A stretch of 64,000 bases of DNA. Source: Sclerotiophoma versabilis. Taxonomy: Eukaryota; Ascomycota; Dothideomycetes; Pleosporales; Didymellaceae. Within the stretch, counting starts at the first letter, position 1; each line of letters begins with the position of its first letter. The DNA is taken from contig JAAROD010000015.1 in NCBI GenBank assembly GCA_012274445.1, positions 2,604,001-2,668,000 on the forward strand. Reading direction: 5' to 3'. The position numbers and the translations under genes were made by a program. The notes beneath the pieces were generated by a model. It was not told the DNA's origin, did not search any database, and was given only the letters and a program-made list of their open reading frames with translations. Below, piece by piece: positions 23,172-33,160 of the stretch.

Positions 23172-24782
23172 TCACCATGTCAGTTCTTTCGACGGCTTCT
23201 TTGTCATCTGCGGTGGCACACAACCCCATGAGCATACCTCGACCTTGAACGGATAGAAAACCGTGAAGCTTGTGCTCCAGAACTCAATCCACTCCGCTCT
23301 CGCCATGATATAGTCCTTCTTGCACACATGGCACTGGCGGAAGTAGCCGAAGCCTGTGTCTGCATCATTGCGTGCTGCTTGTGCAAAGATCGCAGCTGCA
23401 TCAAAAGGCACAGGGTCACCTAACCTTTCCCTTGTCTCTTCGACGGTAATGTTTGCAAGCGCAGTGTTGACGGAAATAGTGAGCAGGGAAGGTATCCGAG
23501 ACCACGTGGGTGGGGTGAAGATGGGGGTGGACGGAACGCCGAATGCGCCCTCATCCGTTTCGACAATGACGGTATAGTTATTTGTGCTCGGGGATGGCTG
23601 AGTGGCTGACCCCTTCACAAGCTGACCAGTTTGATCAAAGTATGAGGGCAGAGTTCTGGCGATGTATCTCGACGAAGGCGAGTCTGCTGTCACACGGGTC
23701 GCAGGATGATGCGAAAAGATGCGCTCGTCTGCACTCCTCACGCCTGTTGTGTACTTTGATTCTACAGCATCGAGGAAGTTTTCCATCGACTCGATGTACC
23801 TTATGTGCCAGATGAGCGCTTCACGATCGGGACAGGATTCTAAACGTGGGTAGATTTCCTTGGTAGAAGAAGTGAACATGACGCGCTCGTCGAGTTTCCG
23901 ATACCGACTTTGGGATACTCGTTCGAGTAGGGGGTTGCCAAGGGTTGTAAGATGCTCCAGCTTTCCATGTGGCGCCAGAATCTGGAGAAGCTCGAATGGT
24001 AGGTATTGGAGCTTGTTGAGGGACAAGTCCAGTTCCTGGAGGTTGCGTAGCCGACTGATTTGTGGAGGTAATTCCTCGATTTGGTTATCTCTTAATACCA
24101 AGGCGGTGAGATGTTGCAGGTTGAACAAAGATGGCGTCATACGCCGCAAAGAGTTCTGACTTAGATTGATATAGAGTTCCGGTACCATGGAACGGTATTG
24201 ACCTTCTGCAGGCAGGTCGTTACCGGGATCTGGCAAGTTCTTAATCACACTGTTCAGGTCGCCTATCTGCTTGATGTCGTCGTCTCCAAGATCCAGCGCC
24301 TGAAAGTCGTAGTTCTGACAGTTCCTATCTAAGCCTACCCTGAGTGCAGAGCAGAAGGCAGCTTCAGTCATGCTCATTGGCTCTCGTTCGTCGTCATCAA
24401 CAGGCTCGGCAGGGAACGGGAATGGCGACTTGTGCTCTGGTAAAGGACCTACAGAGCCATCGCTATTGTCGCTCATCATGTACACGCCCGAGTCGTAGTT
24501 GCGCGACATTTTTGTCTTCTTGGGCTCTGGTGTGTTTTGTGTTGAATCGCCGTTGTCGGTCTCGTACCAAGCACCTTTGCGCTTGTTCTTGAAGATGCGG
24601 GGAGATTCGTAGTTTGTGATATCGAGTGTCTCGCCGGAGTCATCGCTGGAGAACAGCGGAGGTGGTGAGCTTGACTTGGGCGAGAATGCGCCATATCGCT
24701 GGGGTTCGAAAAAAGGCGAGCTCGGGAGGTTGGTCGCGATCGCGTGCGGCGGTGATGACGGTGGCACCGCGTCGTTGTCCAT
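23172..24782 (-). CDS. Leucine-rich repeat protein with C-terminal Cys cluster
   Basis: A single exon encodes 536 aa from the ATG at 24782, which has an optimal context (ATCATGG). The frame stays open upstream, with further ATGs at 24977 and 25034, so a longer N-terminus is possible. I prefer 24782 because the Pro/Ser-rich start followed by PPLFSSDDSGE and NYESPRIFKNKRKGAW resembles starts of related fungal LRR proteins. The middle third has at least three LRRs (LYINLSQNSLRRM, LTALVLRDNQIEELP, LQELDLSLNKLQYLP). The C-terminus holds CHVCKKDY and a second Cys pair in VEVCSWGCVP, a possible zinc-binding CxxC...CxxxC arrangement. It is probably an intracellular scaffold; a nuclear site is suggested only by the Lys/Arg patch. 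No enzymatic domain is visible. Confidence 0.85.
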   Translation of the reverse strand: MDNDAVPPSSPPHAIATNLPSSPFFEPQRYGAFSPKSSSPPPLFSSDDSGETLDITNYESPRIFKNKRKGAWYETDNGDSTQNTPEPKKTKMSRNYDSGVYMMSDNSDGSVGPLPEHKSPFPFPAEPVDDDEREPMSMTEAAFCSALRVGLDRNCQNYDFQALDLGDDDIKQIGDLNSVIKNLPDPGNDLPAEGQYRSMVPELYINLSQNSLRRMTPSLFNLQHLTALVLRDNQIEELPPQISRLRNLQELDLSLNKLQYLPFELLQILAPHGKLEHLTTLGNPLLERVSQSRYRKLDERVMFTSSTKEIYPRLESCPDREALIWHIRYIESMENFLDAVESKYTTGVRSADERIFSHHPATRVTADSPSSRYIARTLPSYFDQTGQLVKGSATQPSPSTNNYTVIVETDEGAFGVPSTPIFTPPTWSRIPSLLTISVNTALANITVEETRERLGDPVPFDAAAIFAQAARNDADTGFGYFRQCHVCKKDYIMARAEWIEFWSTSFTVFYPFKVEVCSWGCVPPQMTKKPSKELTW

Positions 24783-25888
24783 GATGGACGAGAGGTAGTT
24801 GGGCCTTCGAGAGAGGTCGGAAGTGGGCACGCGACCGCGACTTTCGAGTGGAGCAAGTAGCGCCTCCTTAATTCGGGGGCTGGAGAAAGTGGCGATGCAA
24901 AGTGTGGGAGGGAGCCGTGGACGCGTGGTGGAGCTTGACGCGACCCCGCTAGCTTCAACTGCGACAGGGTCTGACATGACGGCATCATCCGCGCGCCATG
25001 ATGCGCTCCCACGTGCACCGCACCACTCCAGCATGTGTGACACAGCAACGGTTTTTGTGTCAATCCCGACACCTGTGTAGCACAAGTACACAGACGACCG
25101 ATGTTGAGTGCCTATGCGGTAGAGCTTGCGGAGCTTGAAAGCTGAACAGTGTCGTCCACGAACATAGTTGGCGTCACCTTGCGAACACCCAGCCTCGTCT
25201 CTACAAGCTCCGCACAGATTCACCGCAGAAAGTCTGCTTTGGCAATCGGCTTTCAGATCTGTAAGGATGGGACTTCAGCAGTGATAATCTGGGTTGATAG
25301 AAAGCCGCGCGTACGAAACAAATGAGCGAATTTGAGAAGTTTGTACCCACGGACCCCGAGCACGGCGATATAACCTACGGTTTCCCTAATGATTGAAACC
25401 ATGCCTCGCAGAAGACGTCTTTATCATCAATTCTCCATCCTGAATCCCACACTCGCATTCGGTCGTCCTGCACCTCTCACACCGGCGCCATCTCCATGCA
25501 CTACTGTACGTGAGCTGCATGCAACTGATCAACCACCCTAGCAGTGGCTCGGGCAGCAATGGCTGTTCAGTATGTACATTACCTAACGTAGCAGCTTCCC
25601 CACCAGGCCTCTACAACGGTGCATTTCGCGCGCCTCCACAACCGACGATCAGCTGGACTCCAGGTTGACCACCACGGCTACCGGCTCGAAGACATGGTCG
25701 CCAGCAAGGTCTGTACAGTCCAGATTTTACACTAGTCATTTCTCACGCTCTCAAATCCAGCCGTGGTAAGTCGAGGCTGGTTTGCTTTACCACAGCGCTA
25801 GGATTCTCAGAAAACATCGGCATGTTCTATCGCCCGACCACGGTTGATTTTGCAGCGCTAACATCTAATCTTAGCAACACCCATCCGC

Positions 25889-26100
25889 TTGACGCTTCCT
25901 CTTGCAGTTACCCTCACAGTCATGATACTAGATGCAGGTCTTCTGACCTGGACACGAGCGAATGTCATCAAGAAGCCCTACAACCTCAACTCCATGGTCG
26001 TCGTCTACTCACTGCTGGCGTGCAGCAGGCCGTCACCGAGGCTGGCGAGAAATTTCAGCGGCGCAAGCGTAGCATGCTACTGCGTGCGCGACGCCAGTGA
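25889..26100 (+). pseudogene. Possible orphan exon of a lost membrane-protein gene
   Basis: This frame reads LPLAVTLTVMILDAGLLTW followed by TRANVIKKPYNLNSMVVVY. Codons such as AAC, CTC, GTC, TAC and AAG cluster here as in the real genes of this window, and the segment looks like a membrane helix plus flank. Beyond about 26030 the translation becomes Arg/Cys-rich and loses coding character, and no partner exon was found. It may be a gene fragment or an exon of an unrecognised gene. Confidence 0.2.
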
Positions 26101-27304
26101 CTACTGCGAGAAGCCTGGCCAGGTGCTTGTTCGGCGATCCCAGAACTACGCTAGGTGTCGCTGTGTACAACCCGGATGTTGACTTGCGGACGAGAGGCTC
26201 GACGGCTGCAGAGTCTGCCGTGCGAATTGGTTGGTAGCGTTTGGTGACGGTTGACTGCGCGCAGTAATAAGCTTTGGTAATATTGCACATGCAGCGCGAT
26301 TCAAACACGATGATGCAGGATTTATCGAAAATCTAAAGGAAGGAGTGCTGACGAGGAGCATCACTCGACATCAGGGTAAACGCCAGCAGTTTTCAGGCCA
26401 GGACGGCACAGTACGAAGACCAGTCACGAGGCGCACTGCTGTACGACGTGGCAACGGCTTGGGTGATTTCCTTAACACGCCTTTGTGGGGTTGGCGGCCA
26501 CGCACAAGCTAAGTGGCCGGCATGTCGCTGTTCCTGCAGCTGCTCGCACGGGCCTTTTGTGTCCGGTGAACATGATGCATCTCCGAGTCTCGGTACAGCA
26601 CACTTCTTGGAAAACTCCGTCATGCAAGAGCTATGTTTGACAATGACGCGACCCAAAGTGGTAAGAGCAACCGGCATCGCGATGGCAGACCCTTCCGACG
26701 TCATAGAGCTACGGATATTCTGTAATATTCACTGCCGAGATCCGCGGTTTCAACGCCCAGGCTAATCAACGGTATCCGGGCCAAGAAGCACAAAGGGCAA
26801 ATGATGTGTGCCACGAGAAAGCTTTGTAGACATCGTCTTTGAACGGCGTGCACCGAAAAAGCTTTTGGTCGCGACAGGTTTGGCGTATGCGACGTTCCCT
26901 CGGCTATCCTATTCTAGGATACGACAACCACAACCCTGCTGCCAATCAGCAGATCCGGTAGCCGGCAGAACAACCTTTCAACGAGCTTGAGAGAGGGCCC
27001 TACGCACGCCTCGCGCGCTCGAGGCGTGGGCCCAATAACCTGGCGCTGGTAAGGAAGCTCAGCCTTACCAGACGCGGTGGTGGCGGTTGATCGGAGATGA
27101 AATCTCCCCAGGACCAATACCAAAGGCGGCTAGATGATTCGCTCTCGCCCCTTACTATTCTGGCTGGCGCCTTGCGGTAAGCCGCCATCTTTCCTCTTGC
27201 ATCCTTGCATCTGTCACTTCGTGCCGCTTGGCGCTGACTGACACGAACTTGTGGATCGACTTTGTTGTATCGCTCAGGAGATATGGGGGGCCCGAAAGGT
27301 AAAG

Positions 27305-27310
27305 TATATA
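27305..27310 (+). promoter_or_regulatory. TATA box of tyrosinase gene
   Basis: TATATA lies within AAAGTATATAGGC, 130 bp upstream of the tyrosinase ATG at 27440, a usual distance for a fungal TATA element followed by a pyrimidine-rich leader. Confidence 0.45.
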
Positions 27311-27439
27311 GGCAAGGCCTGATGCTTCCGCAAACGTTTCTGCAGCATCAGCTCTACGTCTCTCGTTTGTTCATTGGGAACATTCCAACCTCTCTTAGTA
27401 TCCTTAATTTAATCGAATTCCTACACTCGCTCAACCAAC

Positions 27440-28663
27440 ATGCATCTGTCGTACACCACAGCCATTTTGGCTGTCGCCGGATCCGCCATCGCGCTTCCCC
27501 AAAACCCTGCTCCCGCCCAGGGCACATCCCTCCCCTCCAACGTCGCCCTTGCCCCTGCTCTCCCGCTCGACGACTTCAAGACACCAAAGTTCGCTCGACC
27601 GCTCTCTCTCGACGAGGCCCTGGCTGGTGTCAATGCTACCGTCACTACCATTGTTGAGAACCTCCAGGACGCCAAGAACAAGCTACCTGAGCTCCAGCTT
27701 CCCAACACCGTCCCCCCTAGTCTCCCCGTCACCCCCCGCGAGTTGGACGAGGAGCTCGAGAAGTTTGAGAAGAGGCAGAGCACCTGTTCCAACCCCCGCA
27801 TCCGCCGCGAATGGGACTCTTACTCCAACTCCGACCGTCAGGCCTACGTCGATGCCATCAAGTGCCTGCAGAGCCGCCCGGCATCTGGCCAATTCCGTCA
27901 GTCTCAGAGCAGATATGAGGACCTCGTCGCTCTCCACCAGACTTTGACCCCCAACGTCCACGGCAACGCCAAGTTCCTCCTCTGGCACAGGTACTACCTC
28001 TGGACCTTCGAGCAGATGCTCCGCAGCGACTGCGGTTTCAATCGTGATCTCCCCTGGTTCGACGAGACCAGGTATGCCGGCCGCTTTGGCGCGTCATCCG
28101 TCTTCAGCTCGCAGTGGTTCGGCAGCGTCAACATCGGCGGCCAGTGCGTAACCAATGGCGTAAGTATTCAAACCCCAATTCCTACACCCACCACTAACAT
28201 ACCCCAGCAATTCGCCGGCCTTGCCATCAACATCGGCCCCGGCTCCGGCAACCAACGCCACTGCCTGGCGCGCAACGGTGACGACGCCAAAACCATCAAC
28301 ACCGGCAGCCCCATCGTCGACGCCTGCAACTCGCGCGCCGCCTACGCCGACATGGCCTCGTGTGCCGAAGGTGGCGCGCACGCCTGGGGCCACAACGGCA
28401 TCGGCTCCGTCATGCAAGACACATACGCCTCGCCCGCAGACCCCGTCTTCTTCCTGCACCACGCATTCATTGACCGCAACTTCCGCATCTGGCAGAACAA
28501 CGGCGGCAACGCACGCGTGACACAAATCTCCGGCACAGACAGCCAGGGCAACGCGCTCCGCCTCGACACCACCGTCAACGTCTACGACTTCCGCCCCACC
28601 GTGCGCATTAGGGATATTCTGAACACGCAGAGCACAACGCTGTGTTACAAGTACAACTACTAA
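27440..28663 (+). CDS. Secreted tyrosinase (type-3 copper polyphenol oxidase)
   Basis: Exons 27440-28159 and 28208-28663 give 391 aa. The 48-nt intron is in frame, but splicing removes an aberrant TPIPTPTTNIP insert and restores CVTNGQFAGLAINIGPG. A signal peptide ends near residue 18 (AIALP). Residues 19-112 form a propeptide closed by a Kex2-type Lys-Arg at 111-112. CuA ligands are probably H166, H174 and H183 (HQTLTPNVHGNAKFLLWHR). CuB ligands are H298, H302 and H325 (HAWGH and FFLHHAFIDRNFRIW). The enzyme should oxidise phenols to quinones outside the cell, with a role in pigment or defence-phenol chemistry inferred. There is no C-terminal lid domain as in long fungal tyrosinases, so it belongs to the short secreted type. 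A TATA box lies 130 bp upstream. Confidence 0.93.
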   Translation: MHLSYTTAILAVAGSAIALPQNPAPAQGTSLPSNVALAPALPLDDFKTPKFARPLSLDEALAGVNATVTTIVENLQDAKNKLPELQLPNTVPPSLPVTPRELDEELEKFEKRQSTCSNPRIRREWDSYSNSDRQAYVDAIKCLQSRPASGQFRQSQSRYEDLVALHQTLTPNVHGNAKFLLWHRYYLWTFEQMLRSDCGFNRDLPWFDETRYAGRFGASSVFSSQWFGSVNIGGQCVTNGVSIQTPIPTPTTNIPQQFAGLAINIGPGSGNQRHCLARNGDDAKTINTGSPIVDACNSRAAYADMASCAEGGAHAWGHNGIGSVMQDTYASPADPVFFLHHAFIDRNFRIWQNNGGNARVTQISGTDSQGNALRLDTTVNVYDFRPTVRIRDILNTQSTTLCYKYNY

Positions 28664-28893
28664 GTGGTGTGCTGGTTTCTTTAGCCTGCACGCACGCTCT
28701 TTGCCTGCCTGGAGTTTCTTCTTCTTTTAGGGAGGATATCTGATGCATTGCTTTGCCTTGCATGGCTCGGATTGAGTAGTGTATTGTTGTAATCAGCTAG
28801 ACACTTTGAGATTTTTTCTTCTGTAAATATTGATACCAGAACATGCACCATCTTTTTCATGACTTATATTACGAAATTTTTCTTTCATCTTGC

Positions 28894-28894
<1 letters not shown>

Positions 28895-28953
<59 letters not shown>

Positions 28954-28955
28954 TC
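28895..28955. repeat. (CTTT)n microsatellite, about 15 copies
   Basis: An uninterrupted tetranucleotide run lies in the 3' flank of the tyrosinase gene, followed by two or three degenerate CCTT units. It should be length-variable between strains. Confidence 0.9.
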
Positions 28956-29316
28956 CTTCCTTCCCACCCTGCGTCTTAAGAGTTCTGTGCTGTGACTGAC
29001 TTACTAATCACTTTTTTCTGCTGATGCACTTTGAAACCCATTTTGCCCTGTGCATCTTGGCGCCCGCACGGTGTTCTGTTTGCAGCTGCAATGTTTCGTT
29101 GGCTTGGTGATCTGTGCTCCTGCTTCTATTCCGTTATATTGTCTCAGACGCATCGTTTAGGCGTTTACTCGTCGTTTGCATTGCATTGCGTCTTGCTCGT
29201 GTCTGAAACTCTTTCTTCCGGAGACTCGACAGTCTGAATAGGAACTGCTAATGTTCTGACGTCGCGCGGGTGGAACTCGTGGTTCTACTACCTTGTCCCC
29301 GATTTTTTCTTTCTCA

Positions 29317-29340
29317 TCGTCGTCGTCGTCGTCGTCGTCG
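29317..29340. repeat. (TCG)n microsatellite, about 8 copies
   Basis: A perfect trinucleotide run in non-coding DNA between the convergent tyrosinase and F-box-like genes. Confidence 0.85.
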
Positions 29341-29783
29341 TGAGATGGATTCCTACTTCCTCCACGATCTTGCCACTATCCTCCCCATCCTGAGTCTTGG
29401 TTTTTCTACCATCCCAGTGTGCATGTAATTGTACCGTCGGGCTATCGGTGGGTTGGCCCGGTTGTTCTCCACGCCTTGTGCCATGCAGCATCATTGTCGG
29501 AAGCGCCCTACACACGTGCTCGCCAATGTATGTGTTCAGTGACGCAGGTGAAACGGCCGTGATCAGGTGCCTTCGGCAAAGTGCGGGTCAAGTCAGATAT
29601 GGCGAGATACTGATGGGTGGAGGACGAGTGGACGGAGGCGCAAGGACACAAACCCTCCCCTGGTTCCCTCTCGCAAATATCCAGCGTGTTCGTAGCACGC
29701 CCTTCAGTTTTTAAGAGAAAGCCGACTACTTCCAGCGTGCGATATTCTTCAGACTTCCTGCTCTACGTTCTTGCGTACCGCCC

Positions 29784-31661
29784 TCAGCGTACGCCAAACT
29801 CCTCCATCTGACTCGCCATCTCCCAATCGCTGACTAATAGTCTCTCAAAGGGGCCTGGACTCAGCACATATGCATCTTGGCCCAATGAAGCCGGACTGAG
29901 CACATCTGCGTCTTCCTCTTCATCTCCATCCTGCCAGAGTGCCTGTTCGATACCGCTCAGGAACTCCCACGTAGATTCGAGGACATCTTCCATGGGGAGT
30001 ATGTAGGACATGGAGCGGTGATCGCGCCCTGTAGAGTCGCCCCATGCTTCGAGCTGTTCGAGAAGAGGAAAATGCGTGAAGAGGGATTGTGCCCAAGCGT
30101 GGATCAGGTCTTCTTCGGCGGCGAGGGTGATGTTGGATCCTTTACTGAGGAGGGTTTCTGGTCGGGCGAAAGATAGCTGGGTTAGGTTGGGAAACAGTGG
30201 AATAGAGGCGGTGGGGGGAGTTGCGGACGGTGTGTCGATTGTCGAAACTAGCTTCAAGGTACTCGACATGGCTTGGTGTGAGTCTGGTCTTTTGTCATAC
30301 CTGGTCTGAGGAGGGGTGATAGTGTCGCTGTAGTGAGTGACTGGTGGAGTCACTCCGCCATACAAGGGCAGGTTGGGAAGCTGCAAGGGAACCCCCATGC
30401 GCAAGACTTCGAGCTTCGGACAATGCCGCGCCAGGCTTGGTAGAGCAGTCGTTTGAAGTATCGTCGCTGTTGTTGGGTGCAGCTTCAGGCTGAGTTCCTC
30501 AAGATTTGGGAGTCCTTTGCAGAAGTCCTCGAAATGGATACTGGATATGCCTGAGCCGTCAATAGAAGATGGATCGAGAGCTGCAAGATCAATGTTCCGC
30601 AGTCTCGGGCAGCAAGCAGCCAGCTTAACCAAGACTGCACCGCTCGCGGGGAGATTCAATTGTGCAGTAGGGAACCCGACAGCAAGATTGCCAACATTGA
30701 TTTCAAGTAACTCCAAATTCGGGCACACGAGGAGCGAAGTCACGACATCGTCCAAGATGCTGAGGTCGGACAAGCGAATTTCTCCGCTCGGTTGGCGTTC
30801 GACAGCGAGCCGCAACTCTTTGAGAGCGAATAGATGAGACGGAAGGGCAAGCGCAATTTCCGGGTCGCAGACAATCTGCAGACGCTCAAGGGTGGAGAAT
30901 GGTTTTTGCAGCGCATTTGGGCCTGAAAATAAAGGCAGTGTTCTCAACCCGGGGTCAAGATCAATGGCCAAGGCCTTCAGCCCTGGACGTTTGCTAAGAT
31001 GACCGAACAACAGGTCCTTGCCGACAATACTGCTCATCAGGACATCGACCTCCTCCAGATCAGGCAACGCATCGAAGTGGCATGCGAGTACACTGGCATG
31101 GACTGGATCTTGAAGGCTGAACGTGTCAGGTCCAAACTGTATGCGCTTCAACTTTCGGCAGGGGCCGAATAATGCTGGCAGTGTCACCTGCGCAACGTAT
31201 GCCGATCCCCCAGACTGTGCGCCAGCCACTGTCAAACTCTCCATGTCCGCATGTAACAGTGCTCGGAGGTGATGCTGGTGCAATTGCCAATCGAGATCCA
31301 ATTCCAAGCTCTTCAAGTTCGGCCATGAGAGGTCCGTGAGATACTCATACTCATTGTCGCTTTCGTCTTGTGGGTTGGAGAGTTGCAGCTGCTCGATTTT
31401 GCTTGCGTACAGCTGCCGCCGGTCATGTTGCATCCACTTGAGTGCCGAGAGATTAGGATTTTGCTTCCAGATAACAGACGTTGCTGCGTCAGCCCAGAGG
31501 CTATTGACCAGAATGGCCGGTAATAGCGAATGTCGAATTTCCAGAAGCTCCACGGGGTCCTCTAGGCTTTTCTGGTGACGACATCTGTCACTTATGTCTG
31601 CAAGATGATGCAAGATTAGGGACACGATCTTGCGATTTGCCGTGGCTTCGGAGTGGGCCAT
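29784..31661 (-). CDS. F-box/LRR-like protein
   Basis: A single exon encodes 625 aa from ATG 31661. Residues about 10-65 resemble a degenerate fungal F-box (IVSLILHHLADI, then LLPAILVNSLWADAATSVIW). The rest is a series of irregular leucine-rich repeats with LKSLELDL, LEEVDVL, LKALAIDLD, LERLQIV, LELLEINVG, LRNIDLAAL, LEELSLKL and LEVLRMG. That layout is typical of fungal F-box LRR proteins that could recruit substrates to an SCF ubiquitin ligase. A low-complexity Thr/Pro segment (about 420-470) and an acidic stretch (DGDEEEDADVL) precede the C-terminus. The F-box is weak, so an SCF link is inference. The neighbouring oxidoreductase at 32385 is divergent. Confidence 0.85.
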   Translation of the reverse strand: MAHSEATANRKIVSLILHHLADISDRCRHQKSLEDPVELLEIRHSLLPAILVNSLWADAATSVIWKQNPNLSALKWMQHDRRQLYASKIEQLQLSNPQDESDNEYEYLTDLSWPNLKSLELDLDWQLHQHHLRALLHADMESLTVAGAQSGGSAYVAQVTLPALFGPCRKLKRIQFGPDTFSLQDPVHASVLACHFDALPDLEEVDVLMSSIVGKDLLFGHLSKRPGLKALAIDLDPGLRTLPLFSGPNALQKPFSTLERLQIVCDPEIALALPSHLFALKELRLAVERQPSGEIRLSDLSILDDVVTSLLVCPNLELLEINVGNLAVGFPTAQLNLPASGAVLVKLAACCPRLRNIDLAALDPSSIDGSGISSIHFEDFCKGLPNLEELSLKLHPTTATILQTTALPSLARHCPKLEVLRMGVPLQLPNLPLYGGVTPPVTHYSDTITPPQTRYDKRPDSHQAMSSTLKLVSTIDTPSATPPTASIPLFPNLTQLSFARPETLLSKGSNITLAAEEDLIHAWAQSLFTHFPLLEQLEAWGDSTGRDHRSMSYILPMEDVLESTWEFLSGIEQALWQDGDEEEDADVLSPASLGQDAYVLSPGPFERLLVSDWEMASQMEEFGVR

Positions 31662-32384
31662 TGTGCTGGTGTAACTTGAGACGAAAGCAGAAGATTAAAG
31701 AATGGACAACCGTAGGGTTGGGAAACCCAAGCACCAGGTCAAGAAAACAATGGATGTAACGTCGACGGGAAGAATTTGCCCGGCGATGGAGGTTCATTGT
31801 TTGGAAATTTAGCAGATCGCGCACCTGGTGCACTACGTAGTTGACAAGGATCCGGGCCTGCCGGCCCATGCGGCGGGAGTGCCTGAAAGCCTGTTCTACC
31901 CATGTCAACGGCTATCACAATTACTTATCTAGGACCAGATATCTGCAAGGGGCTGGGATCTCACAAGGGTGACGATGTTGACGAGATTTATGGGTCATGG
32001 TGTTTGATGTTCTATGCTTCATGTTTGACGTCTGGAGTGGCTTTTCTCTCGGGCTTAGTCACTGACGCAAGCGCAAGCCTTTCCTGTGGTGCCCGGACGA
32101 ACGCTGCACGGCCGCGTCTGCATTGAAGCTTGTCTTGACGGTCATAACAGCCTTTAAGTCCACGCAACGAAGCCTCTTGGGTCCCGCGCGAATTGCGGCA
32201 ATGAGTCCCTTCAGGTCTCGGACGTAGAAAAAGTCAGCATGTTGCAGCTGGTGACCGATAATCAGATGATTTGCGAGTCTCCAAGGAATTCACAGCAGTA
32301 GTGCTTACCATCTCTTCCTCCCTTATAACAGGCAGGCAGAAGACGCAAACATCAAGCCCAACATCTCGAAACACTCTCGCAGCT
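31662..32384. other. Divergent promoter region
   Basis: This 723-bp gap lies between the F-box-like gene (minus) and the Rossmann-fold gene (plus). Short frames only; I see no repeat or RNA gene. Confidence 0.55.
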
Positions 32385-33160
32385 ATGCATCTCATCCTCA
32401 CTGGCGCGACTGGACTCGTGGGCGCAGCAGTACTCGACAGTATGCTGGCACAAGAGACCATCAGCCGAATCTCGATTCTCAGCAGACGACCAGTGAAGAT
32501 GGCAGAAGGTCACGAAAAGGCCAAAGTCATCATCCACAAGGACTTCAAGACATACGAAAAAGCTCTCTTAGAAGAGCTCAAGGATGCGCAAGGCTGCGTA
32601 TGGGCTCTGGGTGTGTCACAGAACGACGTGGACAAAGCGTAAGGCTAGCATCATGCTGTTCAAGCCTATCGCATTGATGATGTAACAGAAAATACGTCGA
32701 AATCACACACAATTACACCCTCGCTGCGGCGCACGCTTTCAACACCCTGCACCCCGACTCGCCCTTTACGTTTGTCTACGTCTCGGGTGAGGGCGCTACC
32801 CAAACACCAGGCCTGTTCACGGCGTTCTTTGGACGCGTGAAAGGGCAGACGGAGACAGCGCTCTTGGAACTTCGCAAGCAGAACCCCAATTTCAGAGCTA
32901 TCAGTGTGCGACCAGGTGGTGTGGACTGGACTGCACATCCTGAGATCCAGCCATTTATCCCGCAACAACCGGGTTGGAAAGCCGCGATGATTAAACCCAT
33001 GAATGTCGTATACAAGAGCATGATGACGCCAACACAGCCGATGGGTAGGGTCTTTACAGAGCTTGCAATGAGCAAGGGCGAGCCGCTAGAGGGAACTGGT
33101 GTAGGATTGGAAGGCACATTGCTCTCAAACATAGGCATCCGGAGGCTGTCTGGGTTGTGA
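32385..33160 (+). CDS. NAD(P)-binding Rossmann-fold oxidoreductase (atypical SDR)
   Basis: Exons 32385-32638 and 32689-33160 (50-nt intron, GTAAGG donor) encode 241 aa. The N-terminus MHLILTGATGLVG carries the GxxGxxG dinucleotide loop at residues 6-13, followed by SILSRRPV at the end of the second strand, the position that often selects NADP(H). FVYVSGEGA and RVKGQTETALLEL take the place of the usual SDR Ser and YxxxK motifs, with a Lys but no clear Tyr. It is therefore closer to the atypical SDR/NmrA/HTATIP2-like group than to classical dehydrogenases. VRPGGVDWTAHP follows the expected strand. Substrate and pathway are unknown; it is probably cytosolic. Confidence 0.85.

Larger units (their letters stand above)
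24783..27439. other. Long gap between LRR and tyrosinase genes, with one exon-like stretch
   Basis: About 2.65 kb without a gene I can define. The frame at 25889-26182 (+) includes a hydrophobic stretch with fungal-type codon choice and is listed separately as a possible relic. Around 25400-25700 there are several good GT donors and AG acceptors, but no consistent model emerged. The last 170 bp are the tyrosinase promoter. Confidence 0.4.
28664..29783. other. Intergenic between convergent genes, with microsatellites
   Basis: This gap separates the 3' ends of the tyrosinase and the minus-strand F-box-like gene. It holds the CTTT and TCG microsatellites listed separately. No coding region is supported. 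Confidence 0.6.

Noticed and set aside
25034..25223. N-terminal extension of the LRR protein to 25223
   Set aside because: The outermost start is a GTG. ATGs at 25034 and 24977 are possible, but the ATG at 24782 has a better context and family-like start.
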